Both the position numbers and the translations under genes were made by a program. 64,000 bases of DNA from Candidatus Nitrospira nitrosa (GTDB lineage: Bacteria; Nitrospirota; Nitrospiria; Nitrospirales; Nitrospiraceae): positions 186,001 to 250,000 of the forward strand of contig NZ_CZQA01000010.1 in NCBI RefSeq assembly GCF_001458735.1. The letters are read 5' to 3'. The notes under the pieces are model-generated. The model ran no database searches and had not been told where the DNA came from. It saw only the letters and a list, made by a program, of their open reading frames with translations. Position 1 is the first letter of the stretch. The number at the start of each line of letters is the position of its first letter. This document shows positions 42,321 to 51,379 of the stretch, one piece after another.

Positions 42321-43937
42321 TCAGCCGTTCGGCCTGGCTGGCGATCCATAGTGGCCGGCTGGAGCGACAAGGTCCTTCTCCGGAGATTCGATCTGTAAGA
42401 GGTCTGGTGAACTGGTCATCGGTGCCTGATCAGCCATCATCGCCACCGGCATATCCTGAACACTCCCGAAACCACCATCACCGAGACTGACCAATTGCTC
42501 ACTCTGCCGTTGACCGGACGGCGCGAACAGCTTCTTCGACAGAAGCCGTGCGACTCGGATCAACATAAGCGATCCCCCGATCGCACCATGCTTTTGCAGC
42601 ATAGGAATCCAGCGCCAGGGGGCGCTGTAGATGCTGACGAAACCTTCGTTTTGCAGATCGATCAAATCCTGGGGCGTCAGATCGCCAACAGCCGTGACGG
42701 CGGACCCATAGCGTCGATACTCTGAAAAGTCCTTCGTCATCAACTTCACACCTTTATCCCCTTTTACCGCCAACTCGTGAAACTCTGTTCCTGGATAAGG
42801 CACGGCAATGGCAAAGTTTGCCTGTTTCACTTCTCGCGCATTGCGTAGAAACCGCAGCGTCGCTCGAACCGTATCCCTCGTCTCGCCAGGCAGCCCGATC
42901 ATCACGCTGTTCAAGGCTTCAACACCGTGCTTATTACAGATACCATTGGCCCTGACGTAGTGCTCCAATGGCACCTGCTTCTTCATGGTTCGCCGGATCT
43001 CAGGATCTACGGTTTCTAACCCAAACGACAATCGAATTAAGCCGCTGCGCACCAGACGCGCCATAACCTCGTCCTCAACGAGATTCGCCCGGGTGCTGCC
43101 TTCAAACGTGATCTTCAATCCTTCCTGGTCGATGAGGTCACAGATTGCCAGAATATGGTCCTTCCACAATGTCATCACGTCATCGACAATATAGAAATGT
43201 CTGGTCCCAAACCGCTCAACCACCTGCTTTATTTCATCGACCACCGAACGCGGTGACCGCACTCTCATTTGGGTTGTCTTCAAGGCCTCGGATGCACAGA
43301 AAATGCATTTCCAGGGGCAGCCTCGCATCGTCTGAATCGACGTGAACGGTAATCGGCCACGAAGTGTGCCTAGCTTGTACAACGGCATGTTCAGGCGATG
43401 CCTGGCGGGAGCTGGCAGTACATCCAGATTGCTGATATCCGCTGGCTGTCCCGTAGAAACTACCCGACCTTGATCTCGATAAATGATTCCGGCTACGGAT
43501 GAGAGATCTTGCTTCTTCTCATACCGGCTGAGAAACTCCGGCCATGACTGTTCTGCTTCTCCAACAAACGCATAGTCAAATGCGGCGAGCAGCGCCTGTT
43601 CCTTCATGATTGTGATGTGAGGACCACCCACGGCAATTGGAATGTGCGGGGCGATGCGTCTGATCCCTTCCGCAACTGCCTTACTGATATGAAAAAATGG
43701 ACTTGTCGCAGTAAATCCGATCATGTCTGGTTTGAGCGCCACCGCCCGTTGAGCCATGTCCTCTAGTGTGATCTGCTCGGCTTCACCGTCCATGATGGTC
43801 ACCTCGTGACCATGCCGTTCGGAGATCGCAGCCAGCAGAGCCAGATTCAGCGGAGGCCAGGTTGAGTTCCGTCTCGCAAAATGACCAAAGAGACCGTAGG
43901 ATCCCGTCCAGCTTGGATATAGGAAAAGCACCTTCAT
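42321..43937 (-). CDS. B12-binding-domain radical SAM enzyme (first)
   Basis: A 538-residue enzyme with an N-terminal cobalamin-binding domain (~1-140: VLFLYPSWTGSYG, GHEVTIMDGEAEQ, DMIGFTATSPFF). The radical SAM core (~195-420) has CPWKCIFC near 207-214 for the 4Fe-4S cluster. The C-terminal ~100 residues are variable. Members of this BchE/PhpK-like class methylate unreactive carbons or rearrange substrates. Next to a thiamine-diphosphate enzyme, a second radical SAM protein and sugar enzymes, C-methylation or another modification of a sugar is the likely job, but the substrate is unknown. Confidence 0.85.
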   Translation of the reverse strand: MKVLFLYPSWTGSYGLFGHFARRNSTWPPLNLALLAAISERHGHEVTIMDGEAEQITLEDMAQRAVALKPDMIGFTATSPFFHISKAVAEGIRRIAPHIPIAVGGPHITIMKEQALLAAFDYAFVGEAEQSWPEFLSRYEKKQDLSSVAGIIYRDQGRVVSTGQPADISNLDVLPAPARHRLNMPLYKLGTLRGRLPFTSIQTMRGCPWKCIFCASEALKTTQMRVRSPRSVVDEIKQVVERFGTRHFYIVDDVMTLWKDHILAICDLIDQEGLKITFEGSTRANLVEDEVMARLVRSGLIRLSFGLETVDPEIRRTMKKQVPLEHYVRANGICNKHGVEALNSVMIGLPGETRDTVRATLRFLRNAREVKQANFAIAVPYPGTEFHELAVKGDKGVKLMTKDFSEYRRYGSAVTAVGDLTPQDLIDLQNEGFVSIYSAPWRWIPMLQKHGAIGGSLMLIRVARLLSKKLFAPSGQRQSEQLVSLGDGGFGSVQDMPVAMMADQAPMTSSPDLLQIESPEKDLVAPAGHYGSPARPNG

Positions 43938-43983
43938 CTCATACCTCCGGTCCGTCCCGCTCGAATGAGCACGAGCTCCATCC

Positions 43984-45813
43984 TCACGGCTGCATCGACT
44001 TCACAACATCTGGATACTCTGGACACATCCACCCTTCCACTGGCTCGATCACCATGTTGTCCCTGAACTCCTCGCGTGAGAGGTAGGGGTACATGTCTTC
44101 GATCGGCGTCTTCCATCCGAAGATTCTCGGTTCGTAGGTATGGTACTCATCCATATCTACGTCACAGACCACCGGTCCGTCGTACTGCAGCACTTCATCG
44201 ATCTTGGCGTTCATCTCGGCATGGTTACCGATTATCATGGATTTGACCCCGTAAGCTTGTGCCAGTTTGATGAAATTCGGAGGCCGATAGCCCTTTGGTC
44301 CGCAGGCCTCTGCACGCCCCTGGAAGTTGGTCTCCTGATACGCTTTAGTGATCCCGTAAATATGGTTGTTCAAAATGAACGTTTTGACCTTCACACCATA
44401 GTTGAGGAACGTCTGCAACTCTTGCAGGTTCATATTGAAACCACCGTCACCAATCGTGCAGACCACCTGGCGGGTTGGATCCGCGAACCAGGCCCCCATG
44501 GCTCCGGCAAAGGAAAAGCCCATCGGCGAATTACCATTGTTCGTCAGGTTACGCTGTCCGTACTTGGTCTCGAATGCATGGTTGCTGACGACGATGTTGC
44601 CGCCGCAATCACCGACCAGGACGTCGGTTGCACCCATCTTCTCGGACAGGCGGCGCATGAAGGCATAGGGGTGGACTCTTTCTTTCTGCTTGAAGAACTC
44701 GGGACGCACGGGATCGTACTTCCGCTTCCATTCCATCACCCGTTCGGTCCAGCTCGCACGGTGAGGAATCGCTTTTGGATTCTTGTCCAGCGCGACCAGC
44801 AGCCGCCGCACGAACGCCTTGGCGTCGCAGAGGATGTTGACGTCGAACGGCACTTGCTGGAACTTCCGCTGCACCATAGCCGGATCGATTTCGACCAAGT
44901 ATTTTCTGGCCTGCCTGGCAAAACTCTGCACATTGCCTCCCGTGATGCGTCCGGAAATCCGGCTGCCGATCGAGATCAGGAGATCGCTGTTCTGAATGCC
45001 GAAGTTCCGCCCAGCACCTCCGTAAGTCCCGATACGCCCGCCATAGAACTCATAGTCGGACGTAATAACGTCCAACGCGTTCCAGGTCGGGAAGCAAGGA
45101 ATCTCCAACCGACGTCCCAGCTCGCGAACGTCGTCCTGCGCGTCCGCCAGCCGGACGCCCCCGCCTACGAGGATAACCGGCCGTTCCGCGCATCGTAGAT
45201 CATCCAGCAACTTGTGGATCTGCCGGTCCACCACATCCAGGTCGTAGCTGGCGACGGCTGGCGGTTCGAACCCAACCAATTGCTTCACATCAATCTTGGC
45301 TTTTTGAATATCGAGCGGAATATCGAGTAAGACTGGTCCCGGACGTCCGCTCTGGCAAAGCCACAGCGCCTTCTCCACTTCGTAGCGGACGTCCTCCGCC
45401 TTCACGATCATCTTGGCGTACTTCGTCACCGGCGCTGCCATTGCAACGATGTCCGTTTCTTGAAATCCGACCTGCCGAATCGAAGGATCCGGCCGCAGAA
45501 ACCTCGAGTTGATCTGACCGGTCAAAAACACACAAGGAATCGAGTCATAGAAACAATTCCCCATCGATGTGAGAAGATTCATGCCACCTGGTCCGCTCGT
45601 CGCGATCGCCACACCAGGAATGCCTTTGACCTTGGCATACCCTTCCGCGGCGAATCCGCCGGCCTGTTCGTGCATGACCGCCACATACTCCGTGGCTGCC
45701 GTCCTGGTGAACGCATCGATCAAGTCGCCGTTGGCCGCGCCATAGACGACGAATATCTTGTCGATGCCTCGTTCTGCGAGAGTATTGATAATGTAGTCCG
45801 CCACTTTGATCAT
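43984..45813 (-). CDS. Thiamine-diphosphate-dependent enzyme (acetolactate-synthase-like)
   Basis: This 609-residue enzyme has the three-domain plan of acetolactate synthases and pyruvate oxidases. The PYR domain (~1-170) has catalytic Glu49 (VMHEQAGGFAAEGYA); the central domain spans ~195-330; the PP domain (~390-570) has the GDG-N27-NN motif (TIGDGGFNMNLQEL, ILNNHIYG). The C-terminus is extended by ~40 residues. Housekeeping acetolactate synthase usually sits beside ilvN, which is absent here. In a cluster with a ColD/RfbH-like dehydratase, a role like YerE, which adds a two-carbon unit from pyruvate to a 4-keto-3,6-dideoxysugar, is attractive but unproven. Confidence 0.85.
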   Translation of the reverse strand: MIKVADYIINTLAERGIDKIFVVYGAANGDLIDAFTRTAATEYVAVMHEQAGGFAAEGYAKVKGIPGVAIATSGPGGMNLLTSMGNCFYDSIPCVFLTGQINSRFLRPDPSIRQVGFQETDIVAMAAPVTKYAKMIVKAEDVRYEVEKALWLCQSGRPGPVLLDIPLDIQKAKIDVKQLVGFEPPAVASYDLDVVDRQIHKLLDDLRCAERPVILVGGGVRLADAQDDVRELGRRLEIPCFPTWNALDVITSDYEFYGGRIGTYGGAGRNFGIQNSDLLISIGSRISGRITGGNVQSFARQARKYLVEIDPAMVQRKFQQVPFDVNILCDAKAFVRRLLVALDKNPKAIPHRASWTERVMEWKRKYDPVRPEFFKQKERVHPYAFMRRLSEKMGATDVLVGDCGGNIVVSNHAFETKYGQRNLTNNGNSPMGFSFAGAMGAWFADPTRQVVCTIGDGGFNMNLQELQTFLNYGVKVKTFILNNHIYGITKAYQETNFQGRAEACGPKGYRPPNFIKLAQAYGVKSMIIGNHAEMNAKIDEVLQYDGPVVCDVDMDEYHTYEPRIFGWKTPIEDMYPYLSREEFRDNMVIEPVEGWMCPEYPDVVKSMQP

Positions 45814-45834
45814 AGGACTCCTTCGCGGTTTTTA

Positions 45835-47343
45835 TCAGACCGCCGGTATGGCCGTGGCGTCGTGATGACGCCGTTGGACGTGATGAGAACACATCTCCGT
45901 GACATGATCGGCCACATGCTGGCCAAAAGTCCGGTGCAGCAACCCAAGATACGACGGGTGCTGGAAATACTCCAGGAAGGCTCGATCACGGAAATCCAAT
46001 ACGTCGGTAGCCGACAACTGTTCGGTCGGTAACGGCAGCGTCTCATAGGCATGCTGCGAATACCCGATCCACCCTGGTCCCCCCGGATCATCAGGAAGCG
46101 GCCACCCTGTCTCTTTCGCCAGGCCATACAAGGGTGATCCCGGATAGGCCATGGCACAGTAGAAATTGGCCCACTCCGTGTTCAGTTCGAGCGCCAAGTC
46201 CAGTGTCGTCCGCATGCTGACCAGCGTGTCGTCAGGCAGCCCAAAAATGTAATTGGCCGCGACATAGATACCATGCGACCGAATGCGCTCTACCGTTGCG
46301 ACGATCTCCCGGTCTCCGAACCGCCCTTTCTCTACACCGTCGCGGACATGTTGGCTGCCGGACTCGATACCCAGCCCCAACCAGTTGAACCCAGCCGCCT
46401 TCAGTTTTTCGAGAACCTGGTCTTGTACGGTATCCACACGAGCATAGGCCCAAATATTAAGGCGGTAGCCTCGCTCAATGATCCGGTCGCAAATACCCAG
46501 CACATGCCGTCGGTTCAACACAAACATCTCGTCCGGAATCTTGATGTTGGTGACGCCATAGTCTAGGACCAGCCGATCAATCAGACGAATGACATGATCG
46601 GGACTCCAGGTACGAAGCATCGGCGTGTCAAACGGCGCATTGATGCAACAAAACGAACATTTAAATGGGCATCCCAGGCTCGTTTGTAACGAAGCGTAGG
46701 GGCTGCGCGCCTCGAGACGGTCGAAGCAGTGCCAATTGTGGGCACGATAGCGACTCATCTCGAGCAACTCCCAGCCTTGCCCCGACAACTCCCGGTCCAG
46801 ATCGGCAATCAGCGACGCAGGTGGATTCGAGTGGATCTGACTCTGCTCCTGATACCACAAGCCCGGCACGTCCTTGAGCGATCCCACACCATCCCGCAGT
46901 AGCCGTAGAAGGCCCAGCACAGTGTACGGTCCTTCTCCCTGACACACGTAGGTATAGGGCTCTTCCAGCAGTGTTCGTCTGGGCAACGCCGACGGATGCG
47001 TCCCCATCACCAGCGTCGGAACATCTGACAAAGCCCGCAGCTCTTCGCAGACGCGCCGCCCAGCCGGCATGCATTGCGTTGAAGCAGAGGGCTGCTGTCC
47101 ATAAATGACGAACACCACCAAGCGGGGATCGGCCTGTGCAATGGCATGGGCGGTTTGCACATGGGTAAATCCTTTCGCCTCCGCATCTAGAATCCCGACG
47201 TCATACCCACGATCCCGAATGAAGGATGCCATCATTCCTGCCCATACAGGGGGCTCAATCGCAGCCAAATCGCGACTGAGACTCTGATAAACCTGCACAC
47301 GGCTTGGTGGCGTCACAAACAGGACATCACTACGCTGCGACAT
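45835..47343 (-). CDS. B12-binding-domain radical SAM enzyme (second)
   Basis: A 502-residue protein from ATG at 47343 (MSQRSDVLFVTPPSRVQVYQ); this start overlaps the aminotransferase stop by 14 bp. The N-terminal cobalamin-binding domain (~1-140) has GYDVGILDAEAKG, and the core has CPFKCSFC (~225-232) followed by a second Cys. The radical SAM barrel runs to ~430 (WLGLGIESGSQHVRDGVEKG). It is only distantly similar to the other B12-radical SAM protein of the cluster, so the two probably act on different positions or substrates. Overlap with the aminotransferase suggests coupled synthesis. Confidence 0.85.
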   Translation of the reverse strand: MSQRSDVLFVTPPSRVQVYQSLSRDLAAIEPPVWAGMMASFIRDRGYDVGILDAEAKGFTHVQTAHAIAQADPRLVVFVIYGQQPSASTQCMPAGRRVCEELRALSDVPTLVMGTHPSALPRRTLLEEPYTYVCQGEGPYTVLGLLRLLRDGVGSLKDVPGLWYQEQSQIHSNPPASLIADLDRELSGQGWELLEMSRYRAHNWHCFDRLEARSPYASLQTSLGCPFKCSFCCINAPFDTPMLRTWSPDHVIRLIDRLVLDYGVTNIKIPDEMFVLNRRHVLGICDRIIERGYRLNIWAYARVDTVQDQVLEKLKAAGFNWLGLGIESGSQHVRDGVEKGRFGDREIVATVERIRSHGIYVAANYIFGLPDDTLVSMRTTLDLALELNTEWANFYCAMAYPGSPLYGLAKETGWPLPDDPGGPGWIGYSQHAYETLPLPTEQLSATDVLDFRDRAFLEYFQHPSYLGLLHRTFGQHVADHVTEMCSHHVQRRHHDATAIPAV

Positions 47344-48532
47344 GCATGCCTCCAACATCATGGGCCAATGCCACGACACGTCGAACACCTTCCATGACAT
47401 CCTGCTCTTGTCCGCAGGTGGCGATCCGGATAAAGGTGGAGCAGTCGGCGCCAAAACTTCGTCCCGGTGTCACCGCGGTATGTCGTTCTTCCAGCAGCTG
47501 TTTACAGAACGTCATATCGTCCAGGCCCGTCCCACCGATATCGACAAACAAGTAGAAGCCTGATTCCGGCGAGGCCGTACGCAAAATTCCCGAGCCGTTG
47601 ACAGAAGCGGCACACCTGCTTGCCACGCGGTTACAATGTGCCTTGACCTGCGCAACGTATTGATCGAGTATCGGAAGACCCGCAAGACATCCCAGTTGCG
47701 TGAACGCCGGCAGACAGGAGATTAGCGTGGATGATGAGAGTGCCAGCTTCTCTGCAACTGAAGGATGTGCGATCGCATAGCCGATACGGTATCCAGGAAT
47801 CGAACACAGTTTCGAAAAAGATGACATCACGACCAACTGAGGCATGTCACATGAAGCCAAACTGAAGAATGGCCAGCTGAAAGACAACTCGCCGTAGGTT
47901 TCGTCGCTCAACAGCCAAATACTCTCCTGGTCACACCGTTGCGCCAGCAGTTCCAGCATTGCCCTGGTATAGACGGCACCTGTTGGATTGTTGGCGGAAT
48001 TGACAATGATGGCTTTAGGAGATGCAGAGATGGCTGCTTCAATATGTGCCTCAGACAGATGAAACCCGTTGTCTTGCGCCAACGAAACTGATGTCACGTC
48101 AAGACCTATGTGCGCCGTCGCCGCCCAATACGATGGAAATGCCGGAGTGAAGAGCACAACTCTGTCGCCGGGATTGCACGTGAGGTCCAGAAACTGGCTG
48201 ATCAGCAAGTTCGCCGGGCTGATCACGACATGACTGTCGTCGAGGATTCGTCCTGTTCTCAAAGCGTACCGAGCAGCCAGGGCAGTCCGTAATTCTCGAA
48301 GGCCTGCCATCGGGGTATACCCAAGTTGCCTCCCCCGGACGGCCTCCACGGTCGCCTCGATAATTTCAGTGGGAGGTGCCATACGCGGGTTGCCCAGCTC
48401 AAGGTGATAGACATATTGCCCGTCCAGCTCCAGGCTCTGGGCTCGATCCAACACCTTGAACATCTCCTGGCCGATGAGCCGATCTCCTCGGGAAGAAAAC
48501 GGCAATGTCGTCAATGCATGAGAATAGGTCAT
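47330..48532 (-). CDS. Class I/II PLP-dependent aminotransferase
   Basis: A 400-residue fold-type I aminotransferase, from ATG at 48532 (MTYSHALTTLPFSSRGDR) with AGAGG seven bases upstream; a longer frame to 48730 would run into the nucleotidyltransferase gene. Features: cofactor stretch ISPANLLISQFLDL, NSANNPTGAVYTRAMLE, and the PLP Lys in SSFSKLCSIPGYRIG near 237. Enzymes of this class act on amino acids rather than sugar nucleotides, so it may make an amino-acid or keto-acid substituent for the glycan, or a substrate for the nearby thiamine-diphosphate enzyme (inference). Confidence 0.85.
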   Translation of the reverse strand: MTYSHALTTLPFSSRGDRLIGQEMFKVLDRAQSLELDGQYVYHLELGNPRMAPPTEIIEATVEAVRGRQLGYTPMAGLRELRTALAARYALRTGRILDDSHVVISPANLLISQFLDLTCNPGDRVVLFTPAFPSYWAATAHIGLDVTSVSLAQDNGFHLSEAHIEAAISASPKAIIVNSANNPTGAVYTRAMLELLAQRCDQESIWLLSDETYGELSFSWPFFSLASCDMPQLVVMSSFSKLCSIPGYRIGYAIAHPSVAEKLALSSSTLISCLPAFTQLGCLAGLPILDQYVAQVKAHCNRVASRCAASVNGSGILRTASPESGFYLFVDIGGTGLDDMTFCKQLLEERHTAVTPGRSFGADCSTFIRIATCGQEQDVMEGVRRVVALAHDVGGMHVAA

Positions 48533-48584
48533 CGCAATCCTCTTCGGCTTACGAACTCTTCCATCCGCCAGTTTCTGACGGCGA

Positions 48585-49316
48585 TCATGACAGGACTCCT
48601 CTCCGCCACTCATGCCGAGAGCTTGCGAACTCTGCCAGCCGCTCCGGGGTGCCGATATCGTATAGCGCGGCGTCGCTGACAAGTCCGTACACGCCGCGAG
48701 GCAGTAGCGTCGGGAGCACGTCCCTCTCAATGGATGAGAGGCGATGATCCGGAATCTCCTTCAGCACGTCCCTCCTGAATACATACAGGCCGGCATTATG
48801 ATATTGCGACGCCGTACCGGGTTGTTTCTCGGTAAAAGCCGTGACTTGTGCGTGTGAATTGACCGTCACAAAACCAACATCACTCCGTGCTCCTGCTGAG
48901 GCTAGTGCGATGGTTGCCCATCCTTGCTTGGCAGCATGAAATTCGAGCAGCTGGTTCGGATCAATTTCGATCAACGAATCACCGTTGACAACCATGAAAG
49001 GATCGCTCTGGGTCAGGGCGGCCGCATGTTTGACAGCGCCCGCCGTTCCCATCTGGAAAGGCTCATGCGAAATCACTACTTCATAGGGATGCCGTATACC
49101 GGCGTATCGCTGGGCGATATGCCCACCCAGGTATCCAGTACACAGAATAATACGTGTCATTCCGTGAACGACAAAGTGCTCAAGAATGAAATCGAGAAAA
49201 GGTCGGTCATGAATTAGGGCCATTGCTTTCGGCCGGTCGCTCACCGCCGGACGCAGCCTTGTGCCAAGCCCACCACACAGAACGACGAGATCACAACCGC
49301 CGGCACCTATGGTCAT
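48585..49316 (-). CDS. hddC: Sugar-1-phosphate nucleotidyltransferase (HddC-like)
   Basis: A 243-residue nucleotidyltransferase with the signature LVVLCGGLGTRLRPAVSDRPK near residues 10-30 and metal-binding GDSLIEID. It resembles HddC, which makes GDP-D-glycero-alpha-D-manno-heptose from heptose 1-phosphate. The neighbour, overlapping by four bases, is a heptose-kinase homologue (HddA), which strengthens that reading. The exact nucleotide and sugar cannot be proved from sequence; mannose or glucose 1-phosphate remain options. Confidence 0.82.
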   Translation of the reverse strand: MTIGAGGCDLVVLCGGLGTRLRPAVSDRPKAMALIHDRPFLDFILEHFVVHGMTRIILCTGYLGGHIAQRYAGIRHPYEVVISHEPFQMGTAGAVKHAAALTQSDPFMVVNGDSLIEIDPNQLLEFHAAKQGWATIALASAGARSDVGFVTVNSHAQVTAFTEKQPGTASQYHNAGLYVFRRDVLKEIPDHRLSSIERDVLPTLLPRGVYGLVSDAALYDIGTPERLAEFASSRHEWRRGVLS

Positions 49317-50383
49317 GCCGCTTTCTCCAACGGGAATGCGTTCCGACCAGCGGCGGACGCCTGCTCATCCGTCCATCCAAAGTCCCGCACTATCGGTGTT
49401 TCCTGTTGATAGAATACGATCTGGCTGCCAAGCCCTTCGAATCGGAAGGGAACCCGAAGAAGCCCAGGCAAGGCAGCATGGATTCTTTGATGCACCTCCG
49501 GTTTGGCGAAGAACAGCATAAATCCACCACCCCCTGCACCAAGCAGTTTGCCGCCAAGCGCTCCCGCTCTCCTTGCTGCATCGTAGATGTCGTCGATCAT
49601 CGGCGTGGTGATCTGGGACGTCAGACCTCGCTTGACCATCCAAGCCTCATGCAGCAACTCACCGAACTCACCGAGATCGCGATCTCCAACCATGATCGAG
49701 ATACCCTCTTGAACCATCTGTAACATGGCGAAGAGTTCGACACGCCGCTGCTTTGTTTTTTCAATTTGCTCCTTCGCGATTTCGGATGCCGTGCGTGAAA
49801 ATCCTGTAAAATAGAGCAATAGATGATCCTGAAAATCGGTCAGTCTCTCCGGTTTCATCACGAGCGAGGTGTATCCGATGTCACCGTTCGATGAAAAATT
49901 AACGCGGCACAACCCGCCGTGCGCCGCCAACACCTGATCCTGGCAGCCAACGGACTCCTGCAAGACGTTCTGTTCGATGTGAATCGCTGTCTGAGCCAAT
50001 TCTGCTTTGCTCGGCATGGTGTGTTGCAAGGCGTACAAGGAATGCAATAGGCCGACGGTGAACGAAGAACTCGATCCCAATCCGGTGCGCGCAGGCAAAT
50101 CGCCATCGTGGTGAATTTCAAGACCATCGGTTATGCCCATATGCTGGAGTACACCACGGACCGCAGGATGTTTGATCTCATTATTCGATTTGGCTTGCTC
50201 GATACGTGAGTAGGCAATGCGTGTTCTGTGTTCAAAGAACGGCGGCAGATACCGGCAGGAGATGTAACAATACTTGTCGATGGTCGTTGCCAACACAGCG
50301 CCCCCATGTTCGCGAAACCACACCGGATAGTCCGTGCCACCACCGAAAAATGAGATGCGGAAGGGTGTGCGGCTGATGATCAT
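49313..50383 (-). CDS. hddA: GHMP kinase, D-glycero-alpha-D-manno-heptose-7-phosphate kinase-like
   Basis: A 356-residue GHMP-superfamily kinase. MIISRTPFRISFFGGGTDYP and VWFREHGGAVLATTIDKYCY are strongly like HddA. The ATP-binding motif is RTGLGSSSSFTVGLL (~100-115), and the C-terminal GALGGKLLGAGGGGFMLFF motif is present. HddA phosphorylates heptose 7-phosphate at C1. The remaining pathway enzymes, GmhA isomerase and GmhB phosphatase, are not in this window. The gene overlaps hddC by 4 bp. Confidence 0.88.
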   Translation of the reverse strand: MIISRTPFRISFFGGGTDYPVWFREHGGAVLATTIDKYCYISCRYLPPFFEHRTRIAYSRIEQAKSNNEIKHPAVRGVLQHMGITDGLEIHHDGDLPARTGLGSSSSFTVGLLHSLYALQHTMPSKAELAQTAIHIEQNVLQESVGCQDQVLAAHGGLCRVNFSSNGDIGYTSLVMKPERLTDFQDHLLLYFTGFSRTASEIAKEQIEKTKQRRVELFAMLQMVQEGISIMVGDRDLGEFGELLHEAWMVKRGLTSQITTPMIDDIYDAARRAGALGGKLLGAGGGGFMLFFAKPEVHQRIHAALPGLLRVPFRFEGLGSQIVFYQQETPIVRDFGWTDEQASAAGRNAFPLEKAA

Positions 50384-50416
50384 CGTACGACTCCCCTCTG
50401 TGCGATCGTGCTGGCC

Positions 50417-51370
50417 TTACACATTGCCGTATCCGGTTCCGCCGATGACGGTGTAGCACTTAGTCAGCTCCCGGATGCCACGTGCGAGCGACCAATCGGG
50501 TGTGAAGCCTGTGGCGAGTATCCGTTTGTTGGAGACGATGTAATCCCGCTTGTCCGGATCTTCCCCGATCGGGGCCTCCGAATAGACGAACTGCGGCACC
50601 TGCCGTTTGATTTCAGCGCACAGTTCCAACTTTGACAAGTTGGCATCGTCCAGCCCGACATTGTATGGGGAGTCCTTCATGGAGTCGAAATGCTCGATCG
50701 CATGGAGGAAAGCCTTGGTCACGTCCCGAACATGAATATAGTTGCGCTTACAGTGGCCTTCGAAGACTGTGACGGCTCGATCATGGACCGCCCGCCAGAC
50801 AAAATCGTTCACGAGGAGGTCCATTCGCATCCGGGGCGAAGCACCGAAGACCGTCGCAAGCCGAAGCGTGATGGCATTGCCCCGATCGAGTACGACCCGT
50901 TCGGCTTTTACTTTGGTCTCACCGTAGAGACTAATGGGACGGAGCGGCGACTCTTCGGTGCAGGGAATTCCAGGTTGACCGATCCCATATCCACTGTTGG
51001 TGACAGGAAAGATGATGCGCTGAGTCAGCGAAGAGAGCTTACACAGCATGTGAACCGCATCCAAATTAATCGAATAGGCACCGATCCGGTCCCGATTGCA
51101 CAGCGGTGCACCCACTAATGCCGCCAACGGAATGAGGATATCGCCGTCACGAATCACATCCGTCATGAGTCGTTCATCCCGACAATCACCGCGGATCACG
51201 CTAAACCTGTCGTCGCTGCAACAATCCAGGAGGCTATTCTGCCGGTACATGAAATTGTCGATGACCGTGACCCTATACCCGCGATTGAGTAAGTGGCGAG
51301 ACAGCACGGATCCGATGTAGCCTGCTCCGCCCGTGATCACGACGTGTTCTTGCGATGTCATCATGTTCAT
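50417..51370 (-). CDS. NAD-dependent sugar epimerase/dehydratase (extended SDR)
   Basis: A 317-residue extended short-chain dehydrogenase. The NAD-binding GGAGYIGSVLSRHLL is near residue 14, the acidic VIDNF follows strand 2, and the catalytic YGETK is near 150. It resembles UDP-glucose 4-epimerase and GDP-sugar dehydratase relatives, but the substrate is not clear. No GDP-mannose 4,6-dehydratase is otherwise visible in the cluster, so this could supply that step or an epimerisation. It begins nine bases after the next SDR gene. Confidence 0.83.
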   Translation of the reverse strand: MNMMTSQEHVVITGGAGYIGSVLSRHLLNRGYRVTVIDNFMYRQNSLLDCCSDDRFSVIRGDCRDERLMTDVIRDGDILIPLAALVGAPLCNRDRIGAYSINLDAVHMLCKLSSLTQRIIFPVTNSGYGIGQPGIPCTEESPLRPISLYGETKVKAERVVLDRGNAITLRLATVFGASPRMRMDLLVNDFVWRAVHDRAVTVFEGHCKRNYIHVRDVTKAFLHAIEHFDSMKDSPYNVGLDDANLSKLELCAEIKRQVPQFVYSEAPIGEDPDKRDYIVSNKRILATGFTPDWSLARGIRELTKCYTVIGGTGYGNV

Positions 51371-51379
51371 GTTGACTCC

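Noticed and set aside
44140-45198. 352-codon plus-strand frame antisense to the thiamine-diphosphate enzyme
   Set aside because: The minus-strand protein has a full conserved family sequence; the antisense product resembles nothing.
43984-45813. Housekeeping acetolactate synthase ilvB
   Set aside because: No ilvN or ilvC neighbour and placement within a sugar cluster make this less likely, though it cannot be excluded from sequence alone.
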